64,000 nt of DNA from an uncultured Prevotella sp. (lineage in GTDB: Bacteria; Bacteroidota; Bacteroidia; Bacteroidales; Bacteroidaceae), in assembly GCA_947177775.1 (NCBI GenBank), contig CAMWVS010000005.1, positions 21,157 to 85,156 of the forward strand, read 5' to 3'. Numbering within the stretch: the stretch's first letter is position 1; each line of letters begins with the position of its first letter. The notes beneath the pieces are model-generated. The model made no database searches. It saw only the letters and a list, made by a program, of their open reading frames with translations, and had not been told where the DNA came from. The translations under genes and the position numbers were made by a program. This document shows positions 9,124 through 17,411 of the stretch, piece by piece.

Positions 9124-10194
9124 TCAGCTCAACAGCAGTACTATGTTGTACACCACATATACAAATATAGCCAAACCGGAAACCGTTATGAAGGTCAGCA
9201 CAATCTTCAGTCCGCGCCGCATCTTCACCGTCTGCTTCTCGCCTTCAGAGAGCTGCGGTTTCACGACGTCCTCAGTCGGAACATTCTCTATCTTCGTCGA
9301 ATTGATGAACTCGATGGCGTTGACGAGGTTCATGTCGTTCTCATTGATGAGCGTCGAATACTTGGCAAACTTGACGAGGTCCGCCGTCTGGAACAGTGTG
9401 CGCAGCTCATCAAGAGCCTTAGCGTCCTGTAAAGCCATGAGCCGCTCTATGATTTCGCTGCTGGTCATCTCCATCGCATTGAAACCATACCGTTCCTGAA
9501 TATACTTGCGTAGCGTTTCGGTCAGACGTGTGTAATACTCTTTCTGATTCTCCGACGTAACCATCTTTCCGGCCTTTATCTCCTCGATGGACTTCATGGC
9601 CTTCTGGTGGGGCAGCAGCTTCTTCACAACCTTGATACTGATCTTTATCGGCTTCTTGTCGCGTAGGCAGAGATAGAAGTAATAACCCGCAGCTATGAGC
9701 AGAAGAAGAACGAAACTAAGCCAGAATATCGGTTCCCATTCGCTCCATTGGAACGGATTGTCCTGCACGCCCTTCGGTCCGAAATAAAAGTCGACATTTG
9801 TCGAATCAATTTCAATGCCGACAACTTTCAGCGCGAGACTCTTGCTCTTATATTCCTTGCCATTCACCTTGACAGCAAACGGCGGAAGATAATACAACTG
9901 CTCGTCAAACGACGTCAGCCTGTAGACCCTCCGCGAACAAGTCATATTCCCGTCCATCTCTTCCGACGGGATGTCATTCATGGCCAACACCTCCACTCCC
10001 GGGGTTATCATCTGCCGCGGCTCGAACCGCGGAAACGTGATATTGGCACCCGCGTCCGCCACAACCGAAACCGTGACATTCACCTGCTGGCCGATGAATA
10101 TGGCCATAGAGTCAATCCGCGCCTCGACTGAAACCTTGGCCGCGGCATGCAGTGCTACGACCAACGATATGATAAAGAACAGTATCTTCCTCAT
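9124..10194 (-). CDS. BatD-like envelope protein of the Bat operon (function unknown)
   Basis: A 356-residue protein with an N-terminal signal peptide (~1-19, ending HAAAKV), a periplasmic beta domain resembling the first BatD domain (~20-150), a transmembrane helix (~163-185), a cytosolic helical region, and a second transmembrane helix near the C-terminus (~331-354). It sits between the DUF58 gene (3 nt) and batA (76 nt), a position commonly filled in Bacteroidota Bat operons by a hypothetical or BatD-family protein. The cytosolic part (YYTRLTETLRKYIQERYG) resembles the post-TM region of the BatD::BatE protein (DEVLRALWGYIGDKLN), which suggests the two are paralogues. No catalytic motif is seen. 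Confidence 0.75.
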   Translation of the reverse strand: MRKILFFIISLVVALHAAAKVSVEARIDSMAIFIGQQVNVTVSVVADAGANITFPRFEPRQMITPGVEVLAMNDIPSEEMDGNMTCSRRVYRLTSFDEQLYYLPPFAVKVNGKEYKSKSLALKVVGIEIDSTNVDFYFGPKGVQDNPFQWSEWEPIFWLSFVLLLLIAAGYYFYLCLRDKKPIKISIKVVKKLLPHQKAMKSIEEIKAGKMVTSENQKEYYTRLTETLRKYIQERYGFNAMEMTSSEIIERLMALQDAKALDELRTLFQTADLVKFAKYSTLINENDMNLVNAIEFINSTKIENVPTEDVVKPQLSEGEKQTVKMRRGLKIVLTFITVSGLAIFVYVVYNIVLLLS

Positions 10195-10197
10195 TCT

Positions 10198-11067
10198 CTA
10201 ACTTCTCTGTTTGAACAATCCGAGCAGCGACTTCACATAATCCTCGTCAGTCGCGATGCTCACATTATCCACATTGCTCTTGTTAAACGTCTCATGCAAT
10301 TCCGCCTGACGGCCAGTCCAATAAAGCCTGTGGGCCTGCCGCAGTTTCTTGCTGCTGGTGTCGATATACGTCTCCGCCCCAGTCTCGGCATCCACGACCC
10401 TCATCAGTCCCACGTCTGGAAGTTCCTTTGCTCTCCGGTCGTAAACCTGAATAGCCACGACATCGTGCTTGCGGTTGCATATAGTCAGTGCCTGTGAGAA
10501 ATCATTGCGCACGTAGAAGTCGCTCAACACGAAAACTGTCGCCCGGCGCTTTATCACGTTGGAAAGGAATTCCAACGGCACCGCCATATCCGTCCCCTTG
10601 CTTTCGGGATGGAAATCAAGCATCTCGCGTATTATATATAATATGTGCTTGCGCCCTTTCTTTGGCGGAATATATTTCTCAATCTTGTCCGTAAAGAAGA
10701 TCACACCTATTTTATCGTTGTTCTGAATGGCACTGAACGCAAGCGTCGCCGCTATCTCCGTGACCATATCCGACTTCATCTGCCGCTGGGTTCCGAAGTC
10801 AAGCGAACCGCTGACGTCAATCAGCAGCATCACGGTGAGTTCGCGTTCCTCCTCAAAGACCTTGACATACGGCCGATGAAAACGCGCCGTGACATTCCAG
10901 TCGATGTCACGCACATCGTCACCGAACTGATATTCGCGCACCTCGCTGAACGCCATACCCCTGCCCTTGAAAGCCGAATGATACTGGCCGGCAAAGATAT
11001 TGGCACTCAGCCGCCGGGTCTTTATCTCGACAGTCCGTACCTTCTTTATGATTTCCTGAGCATCCAT
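10198..11067 (-). CDS. DUF58 protein with degenerate VWA fold
   Basis: A 289-residue cytosolic protein. The DUF58 hallmark is present (VREYQFGDDVRDIDWNVTAR, residues ~43-62), followed by a VWA-like strand with Asp84-Ser86-Ser88 (LLIDVSGSL). DUF58 genes usually follow moxR genes; the pair is thought to act like a AAA+ ATPase and its metal-binding partner in assembling or activating complexes. Here it follows the moxR gene with a one-base overlap (TGATG), so the two are probably translationally coupled. It precedes the BatD-like gene by 3 nt. No membrane segment is visible, unlike longer DUF58 proteins. Confidence 0.9.
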   Translation of the reverse strand: MDAQEIIKKVRTVEIKTRRLSANIFAGQYHSAFKGRGMAFSEVREYQFGDDVRDIDWNVTARFHRPYVKVFEEERELTVMLLIDVSGSLDFGTQRQMKSDMVTEIAATLAFSAIQNNDKIGVIFFTDKIEKYIPPKKGRKHILYIIREMLDFHPESKGTDMAVPLEFLSNVIKRRATVFVLSDFYVRNDFSQALTICNRKHDVVAIQVYDRRAKELPDVGLMRVVDAETGAETYIDTSSKKLRQAHRLYWTGRQAELHETFNKSNVDNVSIATDEDYVKSLLGLFKQRS

Positions 11068-12062
11068 CAGGGCACTTCAACCTTATTAATAATCTTGCTT
11101 ACGATTTCTTCACTTGTTATGTTACTTGCCTCGGCCTCGTATGTCATGCCGATACGATGGCGGAGCACGTCGTGGGCAACGGCGCGCACGTCTTCCGGAA
11201 CAACATATCCGCGGCGCTTTATGAATGCGTATGCACGTGAAGCCTTGGCCAGATTGATGCTTGCACGCGGACTGCCACCGAAAGAAATGTAGTTCTTCAT
11301 GTCCTTAAGACCATAGCGGTCGGGATAGCGTGTGGCGAAAACGATGTCAGCGATATACTGCTCAATCTTCTCGTCGATATAGACCTCGCGTACGACTGAA
11401 CGGGCCTTGAGGATTTCTTCCGACGTCGTTACAGGACGCACTTCAGGCGCGCTGCCTCCGAGATTGCCGCGGATAATCAGTTTCTCCTCCTCCAGCGTGG
11501 GATAGTCAATGACAACCTTCAGCATGAAACGGTCTACCTGCGCCTCAGGCAGCGGATAGGTACCCTCCTGCTCTACCGGGTTCTGCGTAGCCATCACGAG
11601 GAACGGATTGGGGAGTTGGAATGTCTCACCGCCAATAGTCACCTGCTTCTCCTGCATGGCTTCCAGCAACGCGCTCTGTACCTTCGCCGGAGCACGGTTG
11701 ATTTCGTCCGCCAACACGAAATTGGCAAACACAGGGCCTTTCTTCACCTGAAACTTCTCGTCTTTCTGAGAATATATCATCGTTCCGATGACGTCCGCCG
11801 GAAGCAAATCAGGAGTGAACTGAACACGGCTGTAGTCTGCGTCGACAAGCTGTGAAAGTGTCTTTATTGCGAGTGTCTTTGCCAGTCCAGGCACACCTTC
11901 CAACAGGATGTGTCCGTCACTGAGCATACCTATAAGTAATGATTCAACCAAATGTTTCTGTCCGACAATCACCCGGTCCATTCCGGCAACGAGATTGGTC
12001 ACGAACGAACTTTGCTGCTCTATCCGTATGTTAAGTTCCCGAATATCAATAGCTTCTGCCAT
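11067..12062 (-). CDS. MoxR-type AAA+ ATPase
   Basis: A 331-residue AAA+ ATPase and the first gene of the leftward Bat run. The Walker A motif GVPGLAKT is at residues 56-63, Walker B VLADE at 116-120, and the following INRAP and QNPVEQEGTYPLPEAQ are typical of the MoxR branch. MoxR ATPases act as chaperone-like factors for VWA proteins, which fits the DUF58, BatA and BatB neighbours. The stop overlaps the DUF58 start by one base. A good -7 box (TATTTTTGC, 12103-12111) lies 41 nt upstream, so transcription of the operon probably starts just before this gene. Confidence 0.93.
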   Translation of the reverse strand: MAEAIDIRELNIRIEQQSSFVTNLVAGMDRVIVGQKHLVESLLIGMLSDGHILLEGVPGLAKTLAIKTLSQLVDADYSRVQFTPDLLPADVIGTMIYSQKDEKFQVKKGPVFANFVLADEINRAPAKVQSALLEAMQEKQVTIGGETFQLPNPFLVMATQNPVEQEGTYPLPEAQVDRFMLKVVIDYPTLEEEKLIIRGNLGGSAPEVRPVTTSEEILKARSVVREVYIDEKIEQYIADIVFATRYPDRYGLKDMKNYISFGGSPRASINLAKASRAYAFIKRRGYVVPEDVRAVAHDVLRHRIGMTYEAEASNITSEEIVSKIINKVEVP

Positions 12063-12102
12063 AAAATGTTCTTTTATACGTTAATCATGTTTCAAATTAG
12101 GC

Positions 12103-12111
12103 GCAAAAATA
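12103..12111 (-). promoter_or_regulatory. -7 box of the moxR/Bat operon promoter
   Basis: On the minus strand the sequence is TATTTTTGC, an exact match to the Bacteroidota -7 consensus TAnnTTTGC. It is 41 nt upstream of the moxR ATG, in AT-rich DNA. The -33 region is weak (TTTC at 21 bp). The rest of the 313-bp gap 12063-12375 holds only the hairpin at 12296-12360 and no gene. Confidence 0.65.
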
Positions 12112-12295
12112 GTCAATAATTAAGTGAAAGATGAAAATATCAATCTAAATAATATTAAAAAACAGGCATGACACCCATATTTTAAGAAACTTTTGTGATT
12201 ACGTCCGATACAGCCACCATCCCGCCACAACAAATCCTACGTAATATCAGTTACACGCAGTGGTCAGACTATCGTTTCACGAACGGATTGAAACA

Positions 12296-12360
12296 ATGTC
12301 GTCCGCATGGTCTTGCTGCAACGACAGAAAGTCATAACGGCAATCCCATGCGGACGGCAT
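12296..12360. repeat. 15-bp stem-loop downstream of the HU-LysM gene
   Basis: The arms at 12296-12310 and 12346-12360 (core GTCCGCATGG / CCATGCGGAC) pair with one G-T wobble around a 35-nt loop. It lies just after the HU-LysM stop codon and could end or stabilise that transcript. No U-run follows, so a classical intrinsic terminator is doubtful. Confidence 0.5.
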
Positions 12361-12375
12361 ATCCGTGAAGAAAGG

Positions 12376-13965
12376 TCACTTACGGCTCGCGGCCTTCTTC
12401 AGAACCAACTTCGGAATCTTTATCTTCTGACCGACGGACAACTTGGCACCACGCTCCAGCCCGTTGTAAACCTCTATGTAGCACTCCATTCCTTCGCCAA
12501 GCGTCTTCTTGGAAATGCGCTCAAGGGTCTCGCCCTGCTTCACTGTTCTTACATCCAAAGTCCCGACGATGCGATAAGCACCCGTACGGACTCTGTTGTC
12601 CATCACCTCATATTTCTTATAGTCAACGGGAGTATCCTCTGACAGGGCTGTATTCTCAGTCTTGTCCACAGATTCTTTCTCCGCGTCAGAATTATCTTTA
12701 TGCTCCATTCCATCCACATTTTCCGCCTTTTCTGCATCGGCACGATGTATGTCAGCCAATGTGTCACGCCGGCTCGTAAGCGTATCGGCAACTGCCGTGG
12801 CGTCTTTCGGCGGTGCGGCCGGTTTCTCGGCAGGAACATTCAGTTCCACCTCTTCCATTGTTTTATCTTGTGTACTATCGGATAACAGCTTATTAAAGAA
12901 ATAGCCTCCAAAGAACGCAGCAGGAATAAATATCATGAACAAGGCTATAAAGAACAGCCACATCCCTCTACGGTTGACATTGGAAGCAGTCTCCGGCTCT
13001 TCAACAGGTTCCTCCGCCTTGGCCGCAACGCTTGCCACCGAAGCTGACTGTTCCACAGCAACCGCCTCAACCACGTCCTCATTCGCAACAACGACAGGCT
13101 TCACCGGTTCCTTTTCTGCGGCTTCAACAGGTCCAGCTACCTGCGGCTTCACAACGACGGCGGCCTCCGTTCTCTCCATAGCCTCCTCTGTAGAACATAC
13201 GTCAGACAGAGGTTCCGATTTCTCCGAGATTCCTTCCGTTGTGACGACAGTCCGTTCCGGTTCCTGCGGTATGTCTTCCAGCTCTGCGACGACGGCCTTG
13301 GGTGTATCGCCTACCGGGTTCTGCACGGCGGTGTCCGGCAAATCGGGCAAGGCTTCAAGGTCGGTTAAAGAATATGGGATTTCGAGCGGAACACACGCAT
13401 TGTCCTCGTCTGATGCATCACTTCCAATATCTCCCGTAACGCCCACTCCGTCAATAGCTTCCTTTATGTCACCTATAGCATTTTCTACCAGTGGAGAGCG
13501 TCCGCCTGTGAAGCGTGACTGCGACAGTCCCGATGCTGTTCTTGCTCCGCCAACAGTCCTTTCGGCAACCTCATCATCAGGTGAGGCCGCTACGGTTTCT
13601 GTCCCGGAAGTCATTTCGCCACCTTTCATGTCGTCAAACTCAACACCGTCGTTGAGCACGACGGTCTCAAACTGAGAAAACGGTTTGTTGACCAGTTCCT
13701 TCATCGTTGCATCGGGAGTGAACGTGACTTTTCCGTGGCTTTCTATGACAACACGCTCGCCGGTATTGACATTGACGCTCTCACGCGCCTCCACACCGAT
13801 AATCTTGAACGTTCCGAGCCCTTTGATTTTAACAACGCTGTCATGTTCCAGACCACTTTGAACTATGGTGAATATGGAAGAGACAAAGTGTTCGGCATCA
13901 CGTCTGTCAAGCCCATTCTTCTCAACCAGCACCTGAGCCAGTTCGTATATGGATATTCTGTTCAT
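12376..13965 (-). CDS. HU-like DNA-binding protein with transmembrane helix and C-terminal LysM domain
   Basis: A 529-residue protein of unusual layout. Residues ~1-95 are an HU/IHF fold (MNRISIYELAQVL at the start, IKGLGTFKIIGVEARE, KVTFTPDATMKELVN). Residues ~100-330 are a long, acidic, Ala/Glu/Val/Pro-rich linker, probably disordered. Residues ~335-357 are a single transmembrane helix (MWLFFIALFMIFIPAAFFGG). A second acidic linker ends in a LysM domain at ~471-517 (VKQGETLERISKKTLGEG, GQKIKIPK). With HU in the cytosol, LysM would be in the periplasm, where such domains bind peptidoglycan. This suggests a tether between nucleoid and cell wall, but DNA binding and topology are inferred. It starts 4 nt after the small HU gene. 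Confidence 0.85.
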   Translation of the reverse strand: MNRISIYELAQVLVEKNGLDRRDAEHFVSSIFTIVQSGLEHDSVVKIKGLGTFKIIGVEARESVNVNTGERVVIESHGKVTFTPDATMKELVNKPFSQFETVVLNDGVEFDDMKGGEMTSGTETVAASPDDEVAERTVGGARTASGLSQSRFTGGRSPLVENAIGDIKEAIDGVGVTGDIGSDASDEDNACVPLEIPYSLTDLEALPDLPDTAVQNPVGDTPKAVVAELEDIPQEPERTVVTTEGISEKSEPLSDVCSTEEAMERTEAAVVVKPQVAGPVEAAEKEPVKPVVVANEDVVEAVAVEQSASVASVAAKAEEPVEEPETASNVNRRGMWLFFIALFMIFIPAAFFGGYFFNKLLSDSTQDKTMEEVELNVPAEKPAAPPKDATAVADTLTSRRDTLADIHRADAEKAENVDGMEHKDNSDAEKESVDKTENTALSEDTPVDYKKYEVMDNRVRTGAYRIVGTLDVRTVKQGETLERISKKTLGEGMECYIEVYNGLERGAKLSVGQKIKIPKLVLKKAASRK

Positions 13966-13969
13966 TTGG

Positions 13970-14254
13970 TTAAGGCTTGCCTGTTTTTATTTTTTCCTTC
14001 CATGCAACATTTGGCTTGAAGCCAAGCACGAGTTTCGGAGGTACCAGCATACGTTGCTGTGTGGCCGGATTGACCATGATGCGCTCCATCTTTTTCTTCA
14101 CCTCAAACATTCCGAAGTTCGGGATGGCCACAGTGTCGCCATCCTGAAATCCGTCACTCATCGCGTTTATCACGTTGGTGAGCATCCTCTGTGTGTCAGC
14201 CTGTGCATAGCCTGTCCGCTGCGCCAACTCGACTACAAATTCCTTGTTATTCAT
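13970..14254 (-). CDS. HU-family DNA-binding protein
   Basis: A 94-residue protein of HU/IHF size and fold: N-terminal helices (MNNKEFVVELAQRTGYAQ), the dimer-forming GDTVAIPNFGMFEV strand and a DNA-binding arm containing the conserved NPATQQ. The C-terminal tail (FKPNVAWKEKIKTGKP) is basic. HU proteins bend and compact DNA without strong sequence preference. It lies 12 nt after rimO and 4 nt before the HU-TM-LysM gene, so the two HU genes form a pair that may be co-regulated or may heterodimerise. Whether it is the main nucleoid protein or an accessory paralogue cannot be told from this window. Confidence 0.93.
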   Translation of the reverse strand: MNNKEFVVELAQRTGYAQADTQRMLTNVINAMSDGFQDGDTVAIPNFGMFEVKKKMERIMVNPATQQRMLVPPKLVLGFKPNVAWKEKIKTGKP

Positions 14255-14266
14255 CCCCTGCCCTTT

Positions 14267-15571
14267 TTATGCCGTTATGGTTGTTCCATAGAGGTCAAAC
14301 TCCTCTGAACTCGTTATCTTCACATCATAGAACCGTCCGACTTGCAGACGCTTTTCACCGGCAGGAATGAGTACCTCTGGGTCAACTTCTGGCGAACTGA
14401 ACTCCGTACGGCCTATATAGTAGTCACCTTCCTTACGGTCGATGACGACTTTCATGATTTGTCCCACTTTCTCCGCCTCTATCTCCGCACTGATTTCCTG
14501 CTGCAGAGCCATCAGACGATCAAGACGCAAGGCTTTGACATCAGCCGGTATGTCGTCCTCATAGTTGATAGCCGAAAAGGTGTCGTCCTCCTCTGAATAA
14601 GAGAAAGCGCCCATGCGTTCGAAACGAACCTTGCGTACAAACTCCATCAGTTCCTCGAAATCCTCTTCCGTCTCACCGGGAAAACCCACCATCAGCGTCG
14701 TGCGCAAGTGTATTCCCGGAACCTCACGGCGCATACGTTCTATCAGGGCGTATGTGTCGGCCTTGGTGACGTTGCGTTTCATCTTCGTCAGCATGTTGTC
14801 CGAAATATGCTGAAGAGCGATATCCAAATACTTGCAGACGTTCGGTTTCTCACGTATGACATCAAGCAGGCTCCACGGGAAATGGGCCGGATAGGCATAA
14901 TGAAGCCTTATCCATTTCACTCCCGGAATGTCGGCCATGCGTTCCACCAGTTCAGCGATATGCTGACGGCCGTCGATGTCAACGCCATAGTATGTCAATT
15001 CCTGAGCTATTATCTGAAACTCCTTAGTCCCATCCGCAACGAGCTGCCGCACCTCGTCCAGAATCTCGTCCATCGGCCGGCTGACATGACCGCCGGTCAT
15101 GATCGGTATGGCGCAGTAGGCGCAATGGCGGTCGCAACCCTCGCTGATTTTGATGTAGGCATAATGACGCGGGGTCGTTATGCGGCGGCGGCCGTCACAG
15201 GAAGCCATGTCCGCATGGCCCAAATCGGCAATCAGCTGACGGTAGTCGAACTTTCCATAATACTTGTCGACCTGCGGAATCTCTGCTTCAAGCTCATTCA
15301 TATAACGCTGTGAGAGACAACCCATTACATATAGACGTTTCAAGCGTCCCTCTTCCTTTGCCTGAGCGAATTCGAGGATAGTATCGATGCTCTCCTGCTT
15401 GGCGTCTTCGATGAATCCGCAAGTATTTATAACGGCTATCTCTCCCTGCGGATTACGGCTGTCGTGCACACAATGATATCCGCAATCTTCAAGCCGACTC
15501 ATTAGTTTCTCGCTGTCCACGAGATTCTTCGAGCAGCCCATCGTTATGATGTCTATCGTATTCTTCTTCAC
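14267..15571 (-). CDS. rimO: Ribosomal protein S12 methylthiotransferase RimO
   Basis: A 434-residue radical-SAM methylthiotransferase. The N-terminal domain has the three cluster cysteines Cys13, Cys51 and Cys85 (TMGCSKN, NTCGFI, MGCLSQR). The radical SAM CxxxCxxC motif is Cys146-Cys150-Cys153 (CDRHCAYC), and a C-terminal TRAM domain follows. RimO adds a methylthio group to the conserved aspartate of ribosomal protein S12. The MGCSKNLVDSE start and AIPIMTGGHVSRP favour RimO over MiaB. It leads the rimO-HU-HU/LysM group. I find no good -7 box immediately upstream. Confidence 0.95.
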   Translation of the reverse strand: MKKNTIDIITMGCSKNLVDSEKLMSRLEDCGYHCVHDSRNPQGEIAVINTCGFIEDAKQESIDTILEFAQAKEEGRLKRLYVMGCLSQRYMNELEAEIPQVDKYYGKFDYRQLIADLGHADMASCDGRRRITTPRHYAYIKISEGCDRHCAYCAIPIMTGGHVSRPMDEILDEVRQLVADGTKEFQIIAQELTYYGVDIDGRQHIAELVERMADIPGVKWIRLHYAYPAHFPWSLLDVIREKPNVCKYLDIALQHISDNMLTKMKRNVTKADTYALIERMRREVPGIHLRTTLMVGFPGETEEDFEELMEFVRKVRFERMGAFSYSEEDDTFSAINYEDDIPADVKALRLDRLMALQQEISAEIEAEKVGQIMKVVIDRKEGDYYIGRTEFSSPEVDPEVLIPAGEKRLQVGRFYDVKITSSEEFDLYGTTITA

Positions 15572-15971
15572 TTCTATTATTCTGATTCTTGTTTACCTAT
15601 TGAACCGAAAAGCCTGTCATGCATTCAGAGGATGTCTTTAGATCCGCCATGAAAGACAAATGCGGGTGTTGCAAATCACATATCCGACATGCAGTGACAC
15701 CGCCTTGCGATGTTTATCAAACGATGTCTATTGAACGACAACCTTTTTTCCATAAACGTGCCAAAGACACGTCCCTACAATCTTCATAGTTTTGCGACAT
15801 ATCCTATTGTAACAGTCTGACACGACAAGCCCCGGACATATTCCTATGATTCCGATTCTGCCTCTTTTAAGTTTATAACGCCGTCTCACGGACAACGCTG
15901 CTTCACAGAGAACACTGACAGAAACGTATGTCGTCAGTTTTTCTTATTGAAGTTAGTTTTTCTTATTGAAG
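15572..15971. other. Intergenic region between ftsY and rimO, no gene
   Basis: About 400 bp without a convincing gene. It contains a short inverted repeat (ACGTG / CACGT near 15757-15773) next to GTCCCTACAA, which looks like a decayed REP-type element. It also has a 20-nt stretch (15777-15796) repeated at 53505-53523 and ending in the -7-like TAGTTTTGC on the plus strand. The right end carries two extra copies of the last bases of ftsY (see 15934-15989). Confidence 0.5.
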
Positions 15972-15989
15972 TTAGTTTTTCTTATTGAA
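15934..15989. repeat. Three tandem copies of a 19-bp unit covering the 3' end of ftsY
   Basis: Units lie at 15934-15952, 15953-15971 and 15972-15989; the core on the plus strand is TAGTTTTTCTTATTGAA. The third copy encodes the last FtsY residues (FNKKN) and its stop codon. The other two follow in the 3' untranslated region, one with a single mismatch. The 19-bp period is out of frame, so only the first copy in the transcription direction is translated. Confidence 0.85.
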
Positions 15990-16931
15990 AAGTGAGTCTA
16001 CGAACTGGCGTTTGTTGAACAACTGGAGGTCTTCCATGCCTTCACCCAGTCCGATATACTTGACGGGCACTTTCAGCTGGTCGCTGATACCGATGACCAC
16101 GCCTCCCTTGGCCGTTCCGTCAAGTTTGGTTATGGCCAGCGACGTTATCTGTGTCACGGCGGCGAACTGCTTGGCCTGTTCAAAAGCGTTCTGGCCTGTA
16201 CTTCCGTCAAGCACGAGCATCACTTCATCGGGAGCTTCCGGAAGGACTTTCTTCATGACATCCTTGATTTTCTTCAGCTCGTTCATCAGACCAATCTTGT
16301 TGTGAAGACGTCCTGCAGTGTCGATGATGACCACATCCGCTCCATTGGCCTTAGCGCTGCTCAACGTGTCGAATGCCACCGAAGCCGGGTCGCTGCCCAT
16401 CTGCTGCTTTATGACAGGCACACCGACACGCTCACCCCAGATGCAGAGCTGTTCCACGGCTGCAGCACGGAAAGTGTCGGCTGCACCGAGATAGACTTTC
16501 TTTCCGGCTTTCTTGAACTGATAGGCCAATTTTCCGATGGTGGTCGTCTTGCCCACTCCGTTGACCCCGACAATCAGGATGACATAAGGCTTGTGGTCTG
16601 ACGGCAAATCCCAGTTCTCATTGTCGTCGCCGTCGTTCTCCGCGAGTAATGAAGCGATCTCGTCACAGAGAATACCGTTCAGCTCGGCCGTACTCACATA
16701 CTTGTCACGGGCCACACGTTCCTCTATGCGCTTGATTATCTTCAGCGTTGTGTCAACACCGACATCGCTGGTGATGAGCACTTCCTCCAGATTATCGAGC
16801 ACATCGTCGTCAACCTTCGACTTACCGGCCACGGCACGGGCCAACTTGTCAAACACGCTGACTTTGGTCTTCTCCAGTCCTTTGTCGAGCGTTTCTTTCT
16901 TTTTCTTACTAAAAAAGCCGAAAATTCCCAT
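15972..16931 (-). CDS. ftsY: Signal recognition particle receptor FtsY
   Basis: A 319-residue SRP GTPase that receives ribosome-SRP complexes at the inner membrane. The P-loop is at 122-130 (VGVNGVGKT), followed by DTFRAAAVEQL, DTAGRLHNK and TKLDGTAKGG, with a GLGE segment near the end. The protein starts at MGIFGFFSKKKKE, with a short basic N-terminus in place of the long acidic A domain of proteobacterial FtsY. An in-frame ATG at 16952 is rejected because it lies between the -7 box (16949-16957) and the expected transcript start, leaving 16931 as the start with a leader of about 11 nt. The 3' end is triplicated as a 19-bp repeat. Confidence 0.95.
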   Translation of the reverse strand: MGIFGFFSKKKKETLDKGLEKTKVSVFDKLARAVAGKSKVDDDVLDNLEEVLITSDVGVDTTLKIIKRIEERVARDKYVSTAELNGILCDEIASLLAENDGDDNENWDLPSDHKPYVILIVGVNGVGKTTTIGKLAYQFKKAGKKVYLGAADTFRAAAVEQLCIWGERVGVPVIKQQMGSDPASVAFDTLSSAKANGADVVIIDTAGRLHNKIGLMNELKKIKDVMKKVLPEAPDEVMLVLDGSTGQNAFEQAKQFAAVTQITSLAITKLDGTAKGGVVIGISDQLKVPVKYIGLGEGMEDLQLFNKRQFVDSLFNKKN

Positions 16932-16948
16932 ATTGCAATATTTTATGT

Positions 16949-16957
16949 GCAAAGGTA
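16949..16957 (-). promoter_or_regulatory. -7 box of the ftsY promoter
   Basis: Minus-strand sequence TACCTTTGC matches TAnnTTTGC exactly, with a CTTG at 20 bp as a possible -33 element. The expected transcript start near 16942 gives a leader of only about 11 nt and fixes the ftsY start at 16931. Confidence 0.75.
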
Positions 16958-17116
16958 ATGAAAAAAACTCACAGCAACAAGGTTTTTGTGATTAGGTATT
17001 CTTTTTTGGTGATTTTAATTGCAATATTCCGATTGTCAGGCTGTATGATGAGACGATTTTGATTACAGTGTTCCGGCGCTCAGATGTTTCATTGTCCAGG
17101 TTTAAATTATCAAACA

Positions 17117-17178
17117 CACGGCTCTTTCATTTAGCGTATCAATAAAGAAGCATTCATACTCTAAATGAAAGAGCCGTG
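17117..17178. repeat. 18-bp perfect inverted repeat upstream of ftsY
   Basis: The arms CACGGCTCTTTCATTTAG (17117-17134) and its exact complement (17161-17178) enclose 26 nt; pairing can extend a few bases inward past one mismatch. It lies 160 bp upstream of the ftsY -7 box and about 490 bp past the hisB stop. Neither strand shows a U-run, so it could be a protein-binding operator, a degenerate mobile element or a transcript-end structure. Confidence 0.8.
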
Positions 17179-17320
17179 CATCAAATAAAACCACAAAACG
17201 ACGGATAATGTCATGGAAGTTCCGTTAATTTAACATCTGTATTTTTCTCTTAAATTCAGCAAACAAATGCTAACAACTACGCTTTTCATCACCATCGGCC
17301 GGTCTTCTCCGAGCCGGGAG

Positions 17321-17411
17321 GGCCTCCCGGGGTTGCAACAAGCACGCCGTTGGAAGCTGGCGGAGGCCCCGTTGCATTGCAAGGAAGGCCTTGTTGCAAT
17401 ACCGGGAGGCC
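17321..17411. repeat. 22-bp GGCC-phased tandem repeat array (array 1)
   Basis: GGCC recurs at 17321, 17365, 17387 and 17408, spacings of 44, 22 and 21 bp. Units carry variants of GTTGCAATGCAAC-like palindromes (CCGTTGCATTGCAAGG, TTGTTGCAAT). The first unit begins inside a near-palindrome, CCGGGAGGGCCTCCCGG. There are no spacers. It is the most degenerate of the four arrays. Confidence 0.7.

Noticed and set aside
16931..16952. Upstream start for ftsY at 16952
   Set aside because: It lies within the -7 promoter box, before the expected transcript start.
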